Below, piece after piece: positions 51,471-60,552 of a stretch of 64,000 nt of DNA. The stretch is taken from assembly GCF_041261445.1 (NCBI RefSeq), contig NZ_JBGCCU010000010.1:1-64000 (forward strand). The letters run 5' to 3'. Both the position numbers and the translations under genes were made by a program. The notes below the pieces were generated by a model. That model ran no database searches. It saw only the letters and a program-made list of their open reading frames with translations, and had not been told where the DNA came from. Origin of the DNA: Catenulispora sp. EB89 (GTDB taxonomy: Bacteria > Actinomycetota > Actinomycetes > Streptomycetales > Catenulisporaceae). Numbering within the stretch: the stretch's first letter is position 1; each line of letters starts with the position of its first letter.

Positions 51471-52406
51471 TCACGGAGCGATCAGCACCGTCTTGCCGGA
51501 CAGCCGCCCGGCGCCCGCGTCCTCGTGCACGGCGGCCAGCTCGGCCACGGGGCGCCGGTCGGCGACGTGGATCCGCAGCCGGCCGGCGTCCACCTTGGCG
51601 ACCAGCTCGGCCAGCTGCGCGCCGTCGCTGCGGACCCACAGGCTCGCGCTGCGCACGCCGCGCGCCGGGTCCTCCGGGATCGGGCCGGCCGAGCTGGCGG
51701 CGACCCCGCCGTCGGCGACGTAGCCCGTGAGCTGCGCGAGCTCGTCCGGGGAGACGCGCACGTGGTTCACCACGACCTCGAACGGACCGCCCACGGCGGC
51801 CGGGCCCGCGGCGAGGTCGAGGGGACCGACGACCCGGTCCGCGCCGTAGCCGCGCAGCCGCTCGGCGTGCTCCGGCACGTCCACCGCGGTGACGTGCGCA
51901 CCGGCGTCGACCGCGAGCTGCACCACGAGGCTGCCCACCGCGCCGCCGGCCCCGTTGACCAGGACGGTCTGCCCGGGCTTCAGCTCGGCCAGCTCGAACA
52001 CCGCCTGCCAGGCCGCCAGGCCGGTCAGCGGCAGCGCCGCGGCGTCGGCCAGGTCGATGCTCGTGGGCGCCGGGGCCAGGTCCTGGGCCGAGACGAGCAC
52101 GTACTCGGCGGCGCCGCCGGCCGAGTCCAAAGGCAGCATCGCGACGACCTTGTCGCCGACTTCCAGGCCGGTCACGTCCGCGCCGAGTTCGGCGACGGTG
52201 CCCGCCAGGTCGATGCCCGGCACGTGCGGCAGGGCGATCGGCAGCATCTCGGCCAGGGCGCCGGCGCGGATGTGGTCGTCGACCGGGTTGAACGAGGTGG
52301 CCGCCACCCGCACCAGCACCTGCCCGGCGCCGGGGACCGGCTGCTCGACGTCCTCGAAGCGCAGGACCTCCGTGCCGCCGAACTCGTGGAAACGTATTGC
52401 CTTCAT
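51471..52406 (-). CDS. Quinone oxidoreductase-like medium-chain dehydrogenase
   Basis: 311 residues of the zinc-independent MDR/QOR group: MKAIRFHEFGGTEVLRFEDV, SFNPVDDHIRAG, PHVPGIDLAGTV and the NADPH-binding VLVNGAGGAVGSLVVQLA. It reduces quinones or enones with NADPH. The start is ATG 52406. Upstream lies the dioxygenase gene, 50 bases away on the same strand, so the pair may be co-transcribed and act on aromatic or quinone compounds. Confidence 0.94.
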   Translation of the reverse strand: MKAIRFHEFGGTEVLRFEDVEQPVPGAGQVLVRVAATSFNPVDDHIRAGALAEMLPIALPHVPGIDLAGTVAELGADVTGLEVGDKVVAMLPLDSAGGAAEYVLVSAQDLAPAPTSIDLADAAALPLTGLAAWQAVFELAELKPGQTVLVNGAGGAVGSLVVQLAVDAGAHVTAVDVPEHAERLRGYGADRVVGPLDLAAGPAAVGGPFEVVVNHVRVSPDELAQLTGYVADGGVAASSAGPIPEDPARGVRSASLWVRSDGAQLAELVAKVDAGRLRIHVADRRPVAELAAVHEDAGAGRLSGKTVLIAP

Positions 52407-52420
52407 GGGTTTTCCTCCGG

Positions 52421-52442
52421 GAGGGATTGGTGAGGGATTGGT
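52421..52442. repeat. 11-bp perfect tandem duplication
   Basis: GAGGGATTGGT repeated head to tail between the oxidoreductase and dioxygenase genes. Confidence 0.75.
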
Positions 52443-52456
52443 GATGGATCGATGAG

Positions 52457-53341
52457 TCAGGTCAGCTGCACCGAGCGCGTCGAGTTGCCCATGACCATGC
52501 GGTCGATGGCGCTCACCGCGCTGCCGGGGTCGTCGGCGGCGCCGACGCTGAGCAGCAGCGGGACGAAGTGCTCGGCCGTGGGGTGGGCGATCGCGGCGCC
52601 GGGCGCCTTGGCGCGGTAGTCGGCGAGGGCGTCGACGTCGGCTCGGACGAGAGCGTCCACGGCCCATTCGTCGAACGCTGCGGTGTCGATCGCGAGCTCC
52701 GGTCGCCGGAACACGGCGAAGCTGTGCGTCATGAACCCCGAGCCGAGGACGAGGATGCCTTCGTCACGCAGCGGACGCAGGCGCGCGCCGAGGCCGAGCA
52801 GGGCACCGGGATCCAGGCTGGGCATCGAGAGCTGCACGACCGGGACGTCCGCCGCGGGGTACATGGCCATGAGTGGGATGAACGCGCCGTGGTCGAGGCC
52901 GCGGTCGGTGAACTCGTGCACCGGGGTCCGGCCGAGCAGGCCCGTGAGGCGCCGGGCCAGGTCGGTGGCGTCCGGGGTCGCGTAGGGCAGCGTCTTGTAG
53001 CGGGGGTGGAAGCCGCTGAAGTCGTAGTAGAGCGGGGTCGCCGCCGCGGCTCCCGATATCGCGACCGGCGCCTGTTCCCAGTGGGCTGAGACGACGACGA
53101 TGGCGCGTGGCTTGGGCATCGCCTGGGCCCAGTCGAACAGGTCGCCGAGCCAGCGCGGGTCGTCGAGGGTGAACGGGGCGCCGTGGCTGACGAACAGGCT
53201 CGGCAGCGGGCCGTCGGCGGGAGTCCACACGCGCTGTTCCCGCGCCCGGGGCAGGACCCTGGCGAGGTGGTCGTCGTACGCCCCGGCCGGTGTCTGCGAT
53301 CGGGAATGCGACGTCGAGCGGTCTGCTCCGGTCATCGCCAT
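52457..53341 (-). CDS. LigB/DODA-type extradiol dioxygenase
   Basis: 294 residues of the class III extradiol ring-cleavage (DODA-type) family. Metal-site His are in VSHGAPF and VSAHWEQ, followed by the PLYYDFSGFHPRYK, DHGAFIPL and GSGFMTHSF segments. It opens catechols or DOPA-like rings using Fe2+ or Zn2+. The start is ATG 53341. It is divergent from a MarR regulator with three operator copies in the gap, so expression is probably induced by an aromatic ligand. Confidence 0.93.
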   Translation of the reverse strand: MAMTGADRSTSHSRSQTPAGAYDDHLARVLPRAREQRVWTPADGPLPSLFVSHGAPFTLDDPRWLGDLFDWAQAMPKPRAIVVVSAHWEQAPVAISGAAAATPLYYDFSGFHPRYKTLPYATPDATDLARRLTGLLGRTPVHEFTDRGLDHGAFIPLMAMYPAADVPVVQLSMPSLDPGALLGLGARLRPLRDEGILVLGSGFMTHSFAVFRRPELAIDTAAFDEWAVDALVRADVDALADYRAKAPGAAIAHPTAEHFVPLLLSVGAADDPGSAVSAIDRMVMGNSTRSVQLT

Positions 53342-53395
53342 CGGCTCCTTCAGCGTCGTCCAGCGTCGTCACGAGCCTGGCCAAACTCGGTTCTC

Positions 53396-53467
53396 ACTTG
53401 CCCAGGCAAGTCAGAACTTACGCCTCGGGACTTGCCTTGGCAAGTCACGTGAGTTGACCAGGCAAGT
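53396..53467. promoter_or_regulatory. Three MarR operators (ACTTGCC-N2-GGCAAGT)
   Basis: Sites at 53396-53411 and 53430-53445 are perfect 7-bp dyads; the one at 53452-53467 (AGTTGACCAGGCAAGT) has two mismatches and abuts the regulator's first ATG. Spacings are 34 and 22 bases, so dimers may sit on related helix faces. Confidence 0.85.
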
Positions 53468-53953
53468 ATGATGGGGCGCATGGACCAACCCTCGCCCTGG
53501 CTCGACGACGACCAGCAGGCCCTGTGGCAGGACCTGCTCACCGTCGTCATCGCCCTCCCGGCAGCCCTCGACCGCCAGCTGCAACGAGACGCCGGCATCT
53601 CCAACTTCGAGTACGGCGTTCTGGCCCGGCTCTCCATGGCCGACGACGTCACGATCCGGCTGAGCGATCTGGCCCGGGGCTCCGACAGCACCCTGCCGCG
53701 CATGTCGAAGACGATGGACCGGTTCGAGGCCCGCGAGTGGGTCGTCCGGCGTCCCGACCCCGCCAACGGTCGCTACACGCTCGCGACGTTGACCGAAGCC
53801 GGGCAACAGAAGCTCGTGGAAAGCGCGCCGGAGCACGTCGCGCAGGTGAGGCGGCTCGTGTTCGATCCGCTCAGCGCGGCCCAGCGGCGTCAGCTCGGCG
53901 TGGCGCTCTCGCGTGTCGCGGCGACCGTGCGCGGCGAACTCGAAGGGGGGTAG
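53468..53953 (+). CDS. MarR-family transcriptional regulator
   Basis: 161 residues, winged helix with ISNFEYGVLARLSMADDVTI, RLSDLARGSDSTLPRMSKTM and RRPDPANGRYTLATLTEAG. The start could be ATG 53468, which touches the third operator and lacks a ribosome site, or ATG 53480 (MDQPSPWLDD). It should repress the divergent dioxygenase (and perhaps the reductase) and itself. Confidence 0.92.
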   Translation: MMGRMDQPSPWLDDDQQALWQDLLTVVIALPAALDRQLQRDAGISNFEYGVLARLSMADDVTIRLSDLARGSDSTLPRMSKTMDRFEAREWVVRRPDPANGRYTLATLTEAGQQKLVESAPEHVAQVRRLVFDPLSAAQRRQLGVALSRVAATVRGELEGG

Positions 53954-54107
53954 CGCCCCTCCCCGCGCCGCGCGCCACCGCTCGGCAGCGAAACCGTCGG
54001 CCAGCCGTAACCGCCTCGTCACTACTATGTGGCGTCGTAGCAGTGCGCTGCGACCAGGCTCGGCGAGGGCGTTTCGCCCCGACCGCCACGGCGAAGGAGG
54101 ACCCTCG

Positions 54108-55547
54108 ATGCCCGATATCTCCCGACGCAGGTTGCTGACCTCGGCTGGAGCGCTGAGCGGGGCGGCTTTGGCGGCGGAGTTCCTGCCGCAGAACGTGCAG
54201 CGCGCGTTGGCCGCGGCTCCGTCGCGGACCGGGCGGCCGAACCGGCTGTCCGACATCAAGCACGTGGTGATCCTGATGCAGGAGAACCGGTCGTTCGACC
54301 ACTACTTCGGGACGCTGCCGGGGGTGCGGGGGTTCGGCGACCCGGCCGCGATCACCCTCGGGACCGGCAAGTCCGTGTTCCACCAGCCGGATCCGCAGAA
54401 CCCTGACGGGTACACGCTGCCGTTCCACCTGAACACCTCGGCCAGCAGTGCGCAGGCCATCCCGTCCACCAGCCACGCGTGGAGCGTGCAGCACAGCGCG
54501 TGGAACAACGGGAAGATGGACAACTGGCTGCCGGCGCACCGTGCGGCCGACGGCGTGAACGGCCCGTACACGATGGGCTACTACACCGAGGACGACATCC
54601 CGTTCCACTTCGCGCTGGCGAAGAACTTCACCATCCTCGACAACTATCACTGCTCGTTGCTCGGCCCGACGTGGCCGAACCGGCTCTACCTGATGAGCGC
54701 GTGGATCGACCCCGCGGGGGTGGACGGCGGTCCGATCATCAGCAACCAGCACAACCAGCTCTACCGCTGGAAGTCGTACCCGGAGGCGCTGACCGAGGCC
54801 GGCGTGTCGTGGCGGGTCTACCAGGAGGTGGACAACTACGGCACCAACGTCCTGGAGTACTTCGACAAGATCGCGAACGCGCCGGTCTCCTCGCCGCTGT
54901 ACCAGAACGCGCTGCGCACGTACTCCGCCGACCGGTTCGAGCACGACGCCGCGCACGACAAGCTGCCCACGGTCTCCTGGATCCTGCCGACCAGCTGGCA
55001 GTCCGAGCACCCCGACTACACCCCGGCGGCCGGCGCGGACTTCGTCGCCGGCAAGATCGACGCCATCGCGTCCAACCCGGATGTGTGGGCCAAGACCGTG
55101 TTCATCCTGAACTACGACGAGAACGACGGCCTGTTCGACCACGTCCCGCCGCCCACCCCGCCGGCCGGGACCGCGGGCGAGTTCGTCGACGGCGTGCCGA
55201 TCGGCGGCGGCTTCCGGGTGCCGTGCGTCATCGTCTCCCCGTGGACGGCCGGCGGCTGGATCAGCAGCGCCACCTCCGACCACACCTCCACCCTGCAGTT
55301 CCTGGAGCGGCTGACCGGGGTCGGGATCCCGAACATCACGCAGTGGCGCCGCGACACCTTCAGCGACCTGACCTCGGCGCTCGGCTTCCCGACCCGGCAG
55401 GCCCCGCAGCTGCCGGACACCAAGCGCCCGCTGGCCCGCGCGGTCCGCGAGATCGCGACGCTGCCCGCGCCGACGCTGCCCGGCGTGGAGCAGTCGATGC
55501 CCGGACAGCAGCACGGCAGCCGTCCGCGTCCCCGTCCCGGCGCCTGA
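54108..55547 (+). CDS. Tat-exported phosphoesterase (phospholipase C/acid phosphatase family)
   Basis: 479 residues. Twin-arginine signal SRRRLLTSAGALSGAAL at about 4-30. The phosphoesterase family core shows VVILMQENRSFDHYFGTLPG and, near the C-terminus, ILNYDENDGLFDHVPPPTP, both typical of bacterial non-haemolytic phospholipase C / AcpA-type enzymes. It hydrolyses phospho-mono- or diesters outside the cell. The ATG 54108 follows GGAGGAC. The beta-propeller gene follows 35 bases after its stop, so the two probably form an operon. Confidence 0.93.
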   Translation: MPDISRRRLLTSAGALSGAALAAEFLPQNVQRALAAAPSRTGRPNRLSDIKHVVILMQENRSFDHYFGTLPGVRGFGDPAAITLGTGKSVFHQPDPQNPDGYTLPFHLNTSASSAQAIPSTSHAWSVQHSAWNNGKMDNWLPAHRAADGVNGPYTMGYYTEDDIPFHFALAKNFTILDNYHCSLLGPTWPNRLYLMSAWIDPAGVDGGPIISNQHNQLYRWKSYPEALTEAGVSWRVYQEVDNYGTNVLEYFDKIANAPVSSPLYQNALRTYSADRFEHDAAHDKLPTVSWILPTSWQSEHPDYTPAAGADFVAGKIDAIASNPDVWAKTVFILNYDENDGLFDHVPPPTPPAGTAGEFVDGVPIGGGFRVPCVIVSPWTAGGWISSATSDHTSTLQFLERLTGVGIPNITQWRRDTFSDLTSALGFPTRQAPQLPDTKRPLARAVREIATLPAPTLPGVEQSMPGQQHGSRPRPRPGA

Positions 55548-55582
55548 GCGCGCGACTCGAAGAACTGACAGGAGGATCCTTC

Positions 55583-56761
55583 ATGTCCAACGACAGTTCG
55601 CAGTCCTTCGACGGCGACCTTGGTGTGCTTGAGCCCGCTGCCCGGCCTGCGTCTCGGGGCCGAGGCCGGGGTCGGGGTCGGGGTCCGCGGGTGGCGGCGT
55701 CCGTCGCGGCGGTCGCCGTCGTCGCGGTCGGCGCCATCGCGATCGCGGCCGGATCGTCGACGACGGCCTCGTCGAAGGCGCACCCCGTTGCGGCGGCGCA
55801 GGTCCCGGTCGCGGCCGTGCCGGCCGCCGCAGCCGGCTCGCCGGGCTACCAGGTCTACGTCGCGGCGGCCGGCGGCTACGCCGTCGCCACCTTCAACACC
55901 CGCACCGGCGCCCAGGGCCCGACCTACGGCAACGACTCGGCCATGGGCATCGCCCTGTCGCCGGACCACAAGAAGCTGTACGTCGCGAACACCGGCCAGT
56001 ACGGCGTGCTCGTCTACGACGTCGCGTCGAAGCAGAGCACGACGATCCAGGTCGGGGCCTACCCGCAGGACGTCGCGGTCTCGCCCGACGGCAAGACCGT
56101 CTACGCCACGGTCACCGGCGGCGACACCGGCCCCGGCGGCTCGAACAAGGTCGCGGTGATCGACACCGCCTCGCTGAAGGTCACCGGCCAGATCACCGTC
56201 GGCACCGCGCCCCGCCGGATCGTCCTGAGCGCCGACGGCAGCCGGGCCTACGTCGGGACCGAGCAGGGCGTCTCCGTCATCGACACCAAGTCGCGGCGGA
56301 CCGTCGGTGTCGTGCCGACGCCCGCCGACGTCCAGGGCCTGGCGCTCAGCCCCGACGGCGCCGAACTGTACGCGACCGCCCCGGACGAGGACCAGGTCCT
56401 GGCCATCTCCACCCGGACCCGGTCGGTCCAGCACACGTTCCCGGCCGGCGCCGAGCCCTGGTCGGTCGGCGTGCTGCCGGACGGTTCGAAGCTCTACGTC
56501 GCGGACATCAACTCCAACAGCGTCTCGGTGCTCGACGCGCACAGCGGCCGCACCACCGCGACGATCACTGTCGGTTCGCTGCCCACGGCCATCGGCGTGA
56601 CGCCTGACGGCACGCAGGTGTGGGTGGGGAACACGCTGTCCGGCAGCGTGTCGGTGATCGACACCGCCTCGGGCAAGGTGGTCGCGCAGATTCCGGGCGG
56701 GCCCGGTACCTCCGCGCTGGACTCCGCGCCGGTGGACATCGTGTTCGCTCCCGCGTCCTGA
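55583..56761 (+). CDS. YVTN/NHL-type beta-propeller protein, membrane-anchored
   Basis: 392 residues. The N-tail holds a Gly-Arg run (SRGRGRGRGRGPR) and one membrane helix (VAASVAAVAVVAVGAIAIAA), so the propeller is probably outside the cell. From residue ~85 about seven YVTN repeats follow (ALSPDHKKLYVANTGQYG, AVSPDGKTVYATVTGGDTG, VLPDGSKLYVADINSNSVSV). These proteins serve as scaffolds or partners; here the partner may be the co-transcribed phosphoesterase. The ATG 55583 is behind AGGAGG. Confidence 0.9.
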   Translation: MSNDSSQSFDGDLGVLEPAARPASRGRGRGRGRGPRVAASVAAVAVVAVGAIAIAAGSSTTASSKAHPVAAAQVPVAAVPAAAAGSPGYQVYVAAAGGYAVATFNTRTGAQGPTYGNDSAMGIALSPDHKKLYVANTGQYGVLVYDVASKQSTTIQVGAYPQDVAVSPDGKTVYATVTGGDTGPGGSNKVAVIDTASLKVTGQITVGTAPRRIVLSADGSRAYVGTEQGVSVIDTKSRRTVGVVPTPADVQGLALSPDGAELYATAPDEDQVLAISTRTRSVQHTFPAGAEPWSVGVLPDGSKLYVADINSNSVSVLDAHSGRTTATITVGSLPTAIGVTPDGTQVWVGNTLSGSVSVIDTASGKVVAQIPGGPGTSALDSAPVDIVFAPAS

Positions 56762-56784
56762 CGCCTGATGTCAGAGGCCTGACG

Positions 56785-56826
56785 CCCGTTCCCGCAGCTC
56801 CGTTGTCGGAAAGCTGCGGGAACGGG
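56785..56826. terminator. Bidirectional hairpin terminator
   Basis: CCCGTTCCCGCAGCT and its perfect 15-bp complement around a 12-nt loop, between convergent genes. Confidence 0.85.
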
Positions 56827-56854
56827 TGTCGATCAGCTGATCAGTACCCTGCGA

Positions 56855-57454
56855 TCACGGCGCGGGCGGCGGGAAGCCGATGACCCAGCGCTGTGCGAGC
56901 GTCCCGTTGCAGTTGAACAGCTGCAGCTGGAGCCCGGTGTTGGTCGAGGCGCCGGGGACGTCCATGCAGAACCCGGTGTCGCTGAAGCCGATCTTCGACT
57001 CCAGCACGCTGACGTTCGGCAGCGTGGTGTGCGCGTCGAACTCCTCGTTGCTGACGTTGCGGCAGGTGTCCAGGCCCATCGGCGCACCGTTGTGGGCGCT
57101 GGTGAACGCGAACAGGCAGGCGCCGCTCCCGTTGTTGATGAACTTGTACGTGCTGCCGCTGAGCTGGATGGTCTGCCAGCCCTGCAGGATGAAATCGTTG
57201 CCGGGGGTGCCAGGCTGTGCGCAGGGCTCCTGCAGGACCGGCGAGTTCGGCCCGGCCGGCTGGGTAGGCTCCAGACACAGGTTGTTGCCGACGTTCCGGA
57301 TCGGCTCGAAGACGCCGTCGAAGGGCTTGACGACGTGCGAGCCGGCGTGCGAGGCGGGGGCCGGCGCGGCCTGGGCCGCGGCCGCCCCGGTGCCCGCGAC
57401 CGCGGCGGCGGTGAGCGCCACCGCGGGGGCGAGCAGCCCGAAGATCTTGTTCAT
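56855..57454 (-). CDS. Secreted ricin-like lectin-domain protein
   Basis: 199 residues. The signal peptide is about 1-32 (NKIFGLLAPAVALTAAAVAG..AQA). The mature part is one beta-trefoil-like domain with six cysteines, repeated Q-W/F-type turns (LCLEPTQPAG, FCMDVPGASTNTG, LAQRWVIG), resembling RICIN/CBM13 domains but with few QxW motifs. It probably binds a polysaccharide. ATG 57454 is preferred; ATG 57469 adds five residues. Confidence 0.8.
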   Translation of the reverse strand: MNKIFGLLAPAVALTAAAVAGTGAAAAQAAPAPASHAGSHVVKPFDGVFEPIRNVGNNLCLEPTQPAGPNSPVLQEPCAQPGTPGNDFILQGWQTIQLSGSTYKFINNGSGACLFAFTSAHNGAPMGLDTCRNVSNEEFDAHTTLPNVSVLESKIGFSDTGFCMDVPGASTNTGLQLQLFNCNGTLAQRWVIGFPPPAP

Positions 57455-57613
57455 GGGACTTGTGTCCATTCGATCGGGAGACAGTGGACGACCGGCCGGT
57501 CACTGACAAGTTATGGCCGGCGGCACGTCACCCGGATCGGGAGCGGTTCCCCATGTTCAAGCATCGGGCTCCCCATATTCGCTACGAGGGCCACCCTGCG
57601 GTCTGCGGGAGGC

Positions 57614-58147
57614 TCAGCCGGTCGGCAGCCCGGCGGCGTGCCAGTACTGGTTGTTGCCGTTGTTGCAGTCCCAGATCTGCAGCGGGGTCCCTGAGTTGCC
57701 GTATGCGGTGTCGTCGAGGCACTTTCCGGACTTCACGTTGACCCAGGCCCCGGCGTACTCCAGGGTCCATGCCTGGTCGGAGGCGCCAGTGCAGGTCGAC
57801 AGGACGACGGGAGTGCCGTCCGAGGTACCGCCGCCCTGGGCGTCGAGGCACTTGCCGTAGACGGTGAGCGTGGTGTTCTGGCCGAACTGCGGGTTGGTGA
57901 GCGTCCACTGCTGGTTGCTGCCGTTGTTGCACTGGTAGATCTGGACCGGGGTGCCGTCCGCCGTGCCGAAGGCCGTGTCGTCGATGCAGAGTCCGTGCAG
58001 GCCGTAGACGGGCCCGGTGATCGGAGCGACGGCGGCGGAGCTGGTCCCCGCGCCGGTCACCACGGCACCGAGCGACAGGGCCGCGATGATCGCGAACCGC
58101 GAGCGGTGTGCGGGCTGAAGCGCGGATCGAATGCGTCCACTGGTCAT
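57614..58147 (-). CDS. Secreted ricin-type beta-trefoil lectin
   Basis: 177 residues with a signal peptide (about 1-39) and a full ricin-B beta-trefoil: three repeats with LCIDDTAFGTADGTPVQIYQ, KCLDAQGGGTSDGTPVVLST and KCLDDTAYGNSGTPLQIWD, each with QQW/QAW/QYW-type ends. It is a stand-alone CBM13 lectin, probably a carbohydrate-binding partner of secreted hydrolases. ATG 58147 follows GGAG. It and the gene at 56855 are separated by 159 bases and may be independent. Confidence 0.9.
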   Translation of the reverse strand: MTSGRIRSALQPAHRSRFAIIAALSLGAVVTGAGTSSAAVAPITGPVYGLHGLCIDDTAFGTADGTPVQIYQCNNGSNQQWTLTNPQFGQNTTLTVYGKCLDAQGGGTSDGTPVVLSTCTGASDQAWTLEYAGAWVNVKSGKCLDDTAYGNSGTPLQIWDCNNGNNQYWHAAGLPTG

Positions 58148-58379
58148 CGAGGTGACTCCTTCGAAATGGATGTCGACGCCGACAATATGCGCCGTAGTCA
58201 GGCATACGGACCCTGGTTCAGGATTGTCAACGACGGCTGGGAGTCGGCGCGGGGGTGAATCTTGTGGAGGAGCTGCCGTTTTGCCGGCTTGACGCGACAG
58301 GCGGTGCTTTTGCGCGCCTGCGGCTGCGCTGCGGCTAGGAGTCAGGACTCTGAGATTTTGAGGATTTCGGGAAGCGCAG

Positions 58380-59419
58380 TCACGCCCCGGCGTCCAACGC
58401 GGCCGTCCCCAGCTGCCGCAGCACGATGTCGTCCTGCGGCGCGTGGACCGCGGCGAACTGGATATCGCGCAGGTGCCGCTCCAGCGGCAACCCCCGGCTG
58501 AGCCCGGGGTTGCCGAGCAACCGCACCGCCAGCGCCACGGCCGCGTTCGCCTGACGCACGGCCAGGATCCGCGCGGACTGCGCGGCCTTCGGCTCCGGGT
58601 CCTCCCCGCGGTCGTACTGGTCGGCGACCGAGTAGAGCAGCTGCCGTGCCCCGGCCAGGTTCACCTCGATCTCGCTGGCCGCGTCGCGGAAGCGGTCGGT
58701 GCGCGCGATCGGGTGCCCCAGGTTCGCGGGGATGCGCTCATGCGCGAAGCGGTGGAAAGCCTTCTGCGCCGCGTGCGCGACGCCCAGGTAGATCGCCGCG
58801 ACGGTCAGCCCGAGCGCGGCCAGGCCCTTGTTGTCCTGCTCGGCTCCGGCCCCGCGCTCGACCGGGTCCAGGATGTGCCCGGCCGGGATCTCGACGTCAA
58901 CGAAGCTCACGTCGTGGCTGCCGCTGGCGCGCAGGCCGAGCTGGTCCCAGTCGTGGTGGACCGTGATGCCGGGCGGTCCGCGGGCACCGCGAACGTCGCG
59001 ATGCGCGGCGCCGGCTCGTCGGTCCCGGCCCAGACGAGATAGTTGGACAGCCCGTCGGCTCCGGTGACGAACCGCTCGCGGCCGCTGACCGACCAGCCCT
59101 CGGCGGTGCGCCTGGCGACGGTCGCCGGCAGTCCGCCGCGCGCCGCGGTGAGCAGCGTCGGACGTTCTGCTGAGCTCTTCAGCACTTGCTGGTAAAGCTC
59201 CTGCGGCAAATGCGGACGCTGTGCCTGCCGCAGGTGCGTGAGCAGCGTCATCGCGGAGACGAGCGCGACGGAGGGGTCGCCTTCGCCGAGCGCGGTCAGC
59301 AGCCCGGCCTTGTGCACGGCCTCGATACCGGTGGCGGGGAACTCGCCCGAGCGGTCGTAGTGGTCCGCGTCGGCGGCCAGTGCGGCCGTGACCGGGTTCA
59401 GGTCGTCCAGAATGCTCAT
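58380..59419 (-). pseudogene. SfnB/DszC-like acyl-CoA dehydrogenase-family monooxygenase, frameshifted
   Basis: Two frames together give one ~347-residue flavoprotein. The N-terminal part (from ATG 59419: MSILDDLNPVTAALAADADH to RIATFAVPADRP) ends prematurely near 58907. The rest continues in another frame from GITVHHDWDQLGLRASGSHD to the stop at 58380. One missing base in the C/G run at about 58965-58976 explains it: adding one G restores VPADRPGITVHH. The family includes sulfur-source monooxygenases (SfnB, DszC), apt for the last gene of an ssu operon. It may be a real mutation or an assembly error. Its start overlaps the SsuA-like stop (ATGA). Confidence 0.85.
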
Positions 59420-60489
59420 GACGTCGGCTCCCCGGCGGCGTCGAGGGCCTTGGCGAACGCGGCGTCCAGGTCGGTGGACCAGAAGGACGGCACCGTGACC
59501 GTCTTCGGCAGAGCATTGATACCGCTGAAGACGTCCGAGACGGCCTGCTCCGAGGCGATCGCGGCGGTACTGGTCGGCACGATGCGGGTCTGCTGCTGGG
59601 CCTCGTCCGCGGTGAGCTGGCTCAGCGCCTCGCTCACCGGCTCGTTGGTGGCGGTCGCCGTGGCCTGCGCGAAAGGCTGCTGATGGCCGTCGCGGATATA
59701 GGCGTAGGCCTTGTTGATCCGGACGAGCAGGTCCACGAGCGCCGCCTTCTGCCCGGCGTCGCCGAGCAGAGAGTTCGACACCTCCCACGGGAAGTTGCCG
59801 GACAGGATCTGCTCGCCGGAGCCGATGGTGGTGGCGCCGCCGGCGTGCGCGGTGATGATCGAGTTGCCGTAGCTGGCGAAAGCCGCGATGGAGCCCGAGC
59901 TGAGCGCCGCGACGCCCTGATTCGGTGTCAGCGGTACCGGAGTGATGTCCTTCCAGGACAGCCCCGCCTGCACGAGCAGCTTGTCCAAGAAGTACTGCGC
60001 CGTGGTGTTCTGCACGTAGCCGACCTTGCGGCCCTTGAGCCCGGCCACGCTCGTGACGGCCGATCCCTTGCCCACGACCAGTTCCTGCAGCAGCGTGTTT
60101 GCCTTCTGCACGGCCACGACCTTGAAGTTCACCGTGCCGCCCGCGGCCGCGAAGACCGGCGGTATCTCGCTGCTGTCGGCGACGTCGAGCGCGCCGGACT
60201 GGATGGCCTGGAGCTGGAGGTTGCCGCCGCTGAACACGGACCAGCTGACGTGGTAGGGGGTGTCGTCCAGGCCCGCGACCTTCAGCGCGGCCTCGAAGTT
60301 GTTCCAGCCGGTCACGCCGACGCGCAGCGTGACCGAGGACGGGTCGGCGCCCTGCGCGTCGGCGGCTTTGGCGGTGCCGGCCGGGGAGGTGGAACTCGCG
60401 CAGGCCGACGCGGCCAGGGCGGTCGCGGCGGTGGCGGCGGTGGCGGCGATCAGGGCGGCCAGGCGTGACGGCCTGCGCAGCGCGGACAT
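59416..60489 (-). CDS. ssuA: Aliphatic sulfonate ABC transporter, substrate-binding protein
   Basis: 357 residues. Lipoprotein-type signal (LAASACASSTS). SsuA/TauA fold: LRVGVTGWNNFEAALKVAGL, LQAIQSGALDVADSSEIPPV, ELVVGKGSAVTSVAGLKGRK and VGYVQNTTAQYFLDKLLVQA. It captures alkanesulfonates or related organosulfur compounds outside the membrane. It lies between ssuD and the frameshifted SfnB-like gene. Confidence 0.9.
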   Translation of the reverse strand: MSALRRPSRLAALIAATAATAATALAASACASSTSPAGTAKAADAQGADPSSVTLRVGVTGWNNFEAALKVAGLDDTPYHVSWSVFSGGNLQLQAIQSGALDVADSSEIPPVFAAAGGTVNFKVVAVQKANTLLQELVVGKGSAVTSVAGLKGRKVGYVQNTTAQYFLDKLLVQAGLSWKDITPVPLTPNQGVAALSSGSIAAFASYGNSIITAHAGGATTIGSGEQILSGNFPWEVSNSLLGDAGQKAALVDLLVRINKAYAYIRDGHQQPFAQATATATNEPVSEALSQLTADEAQQQTRIVPTSTAAIASEQAVSDVFSGINALPKTVTVPSFWSTDLDAAFAKALDAAGEPTS

Positions 60490-60552
60490 ATATGGCTCCT
60501 GATTTCTGATGGGTCGGACAGATGTCGGAACAGAGGGACGGGGGATCTGGGA

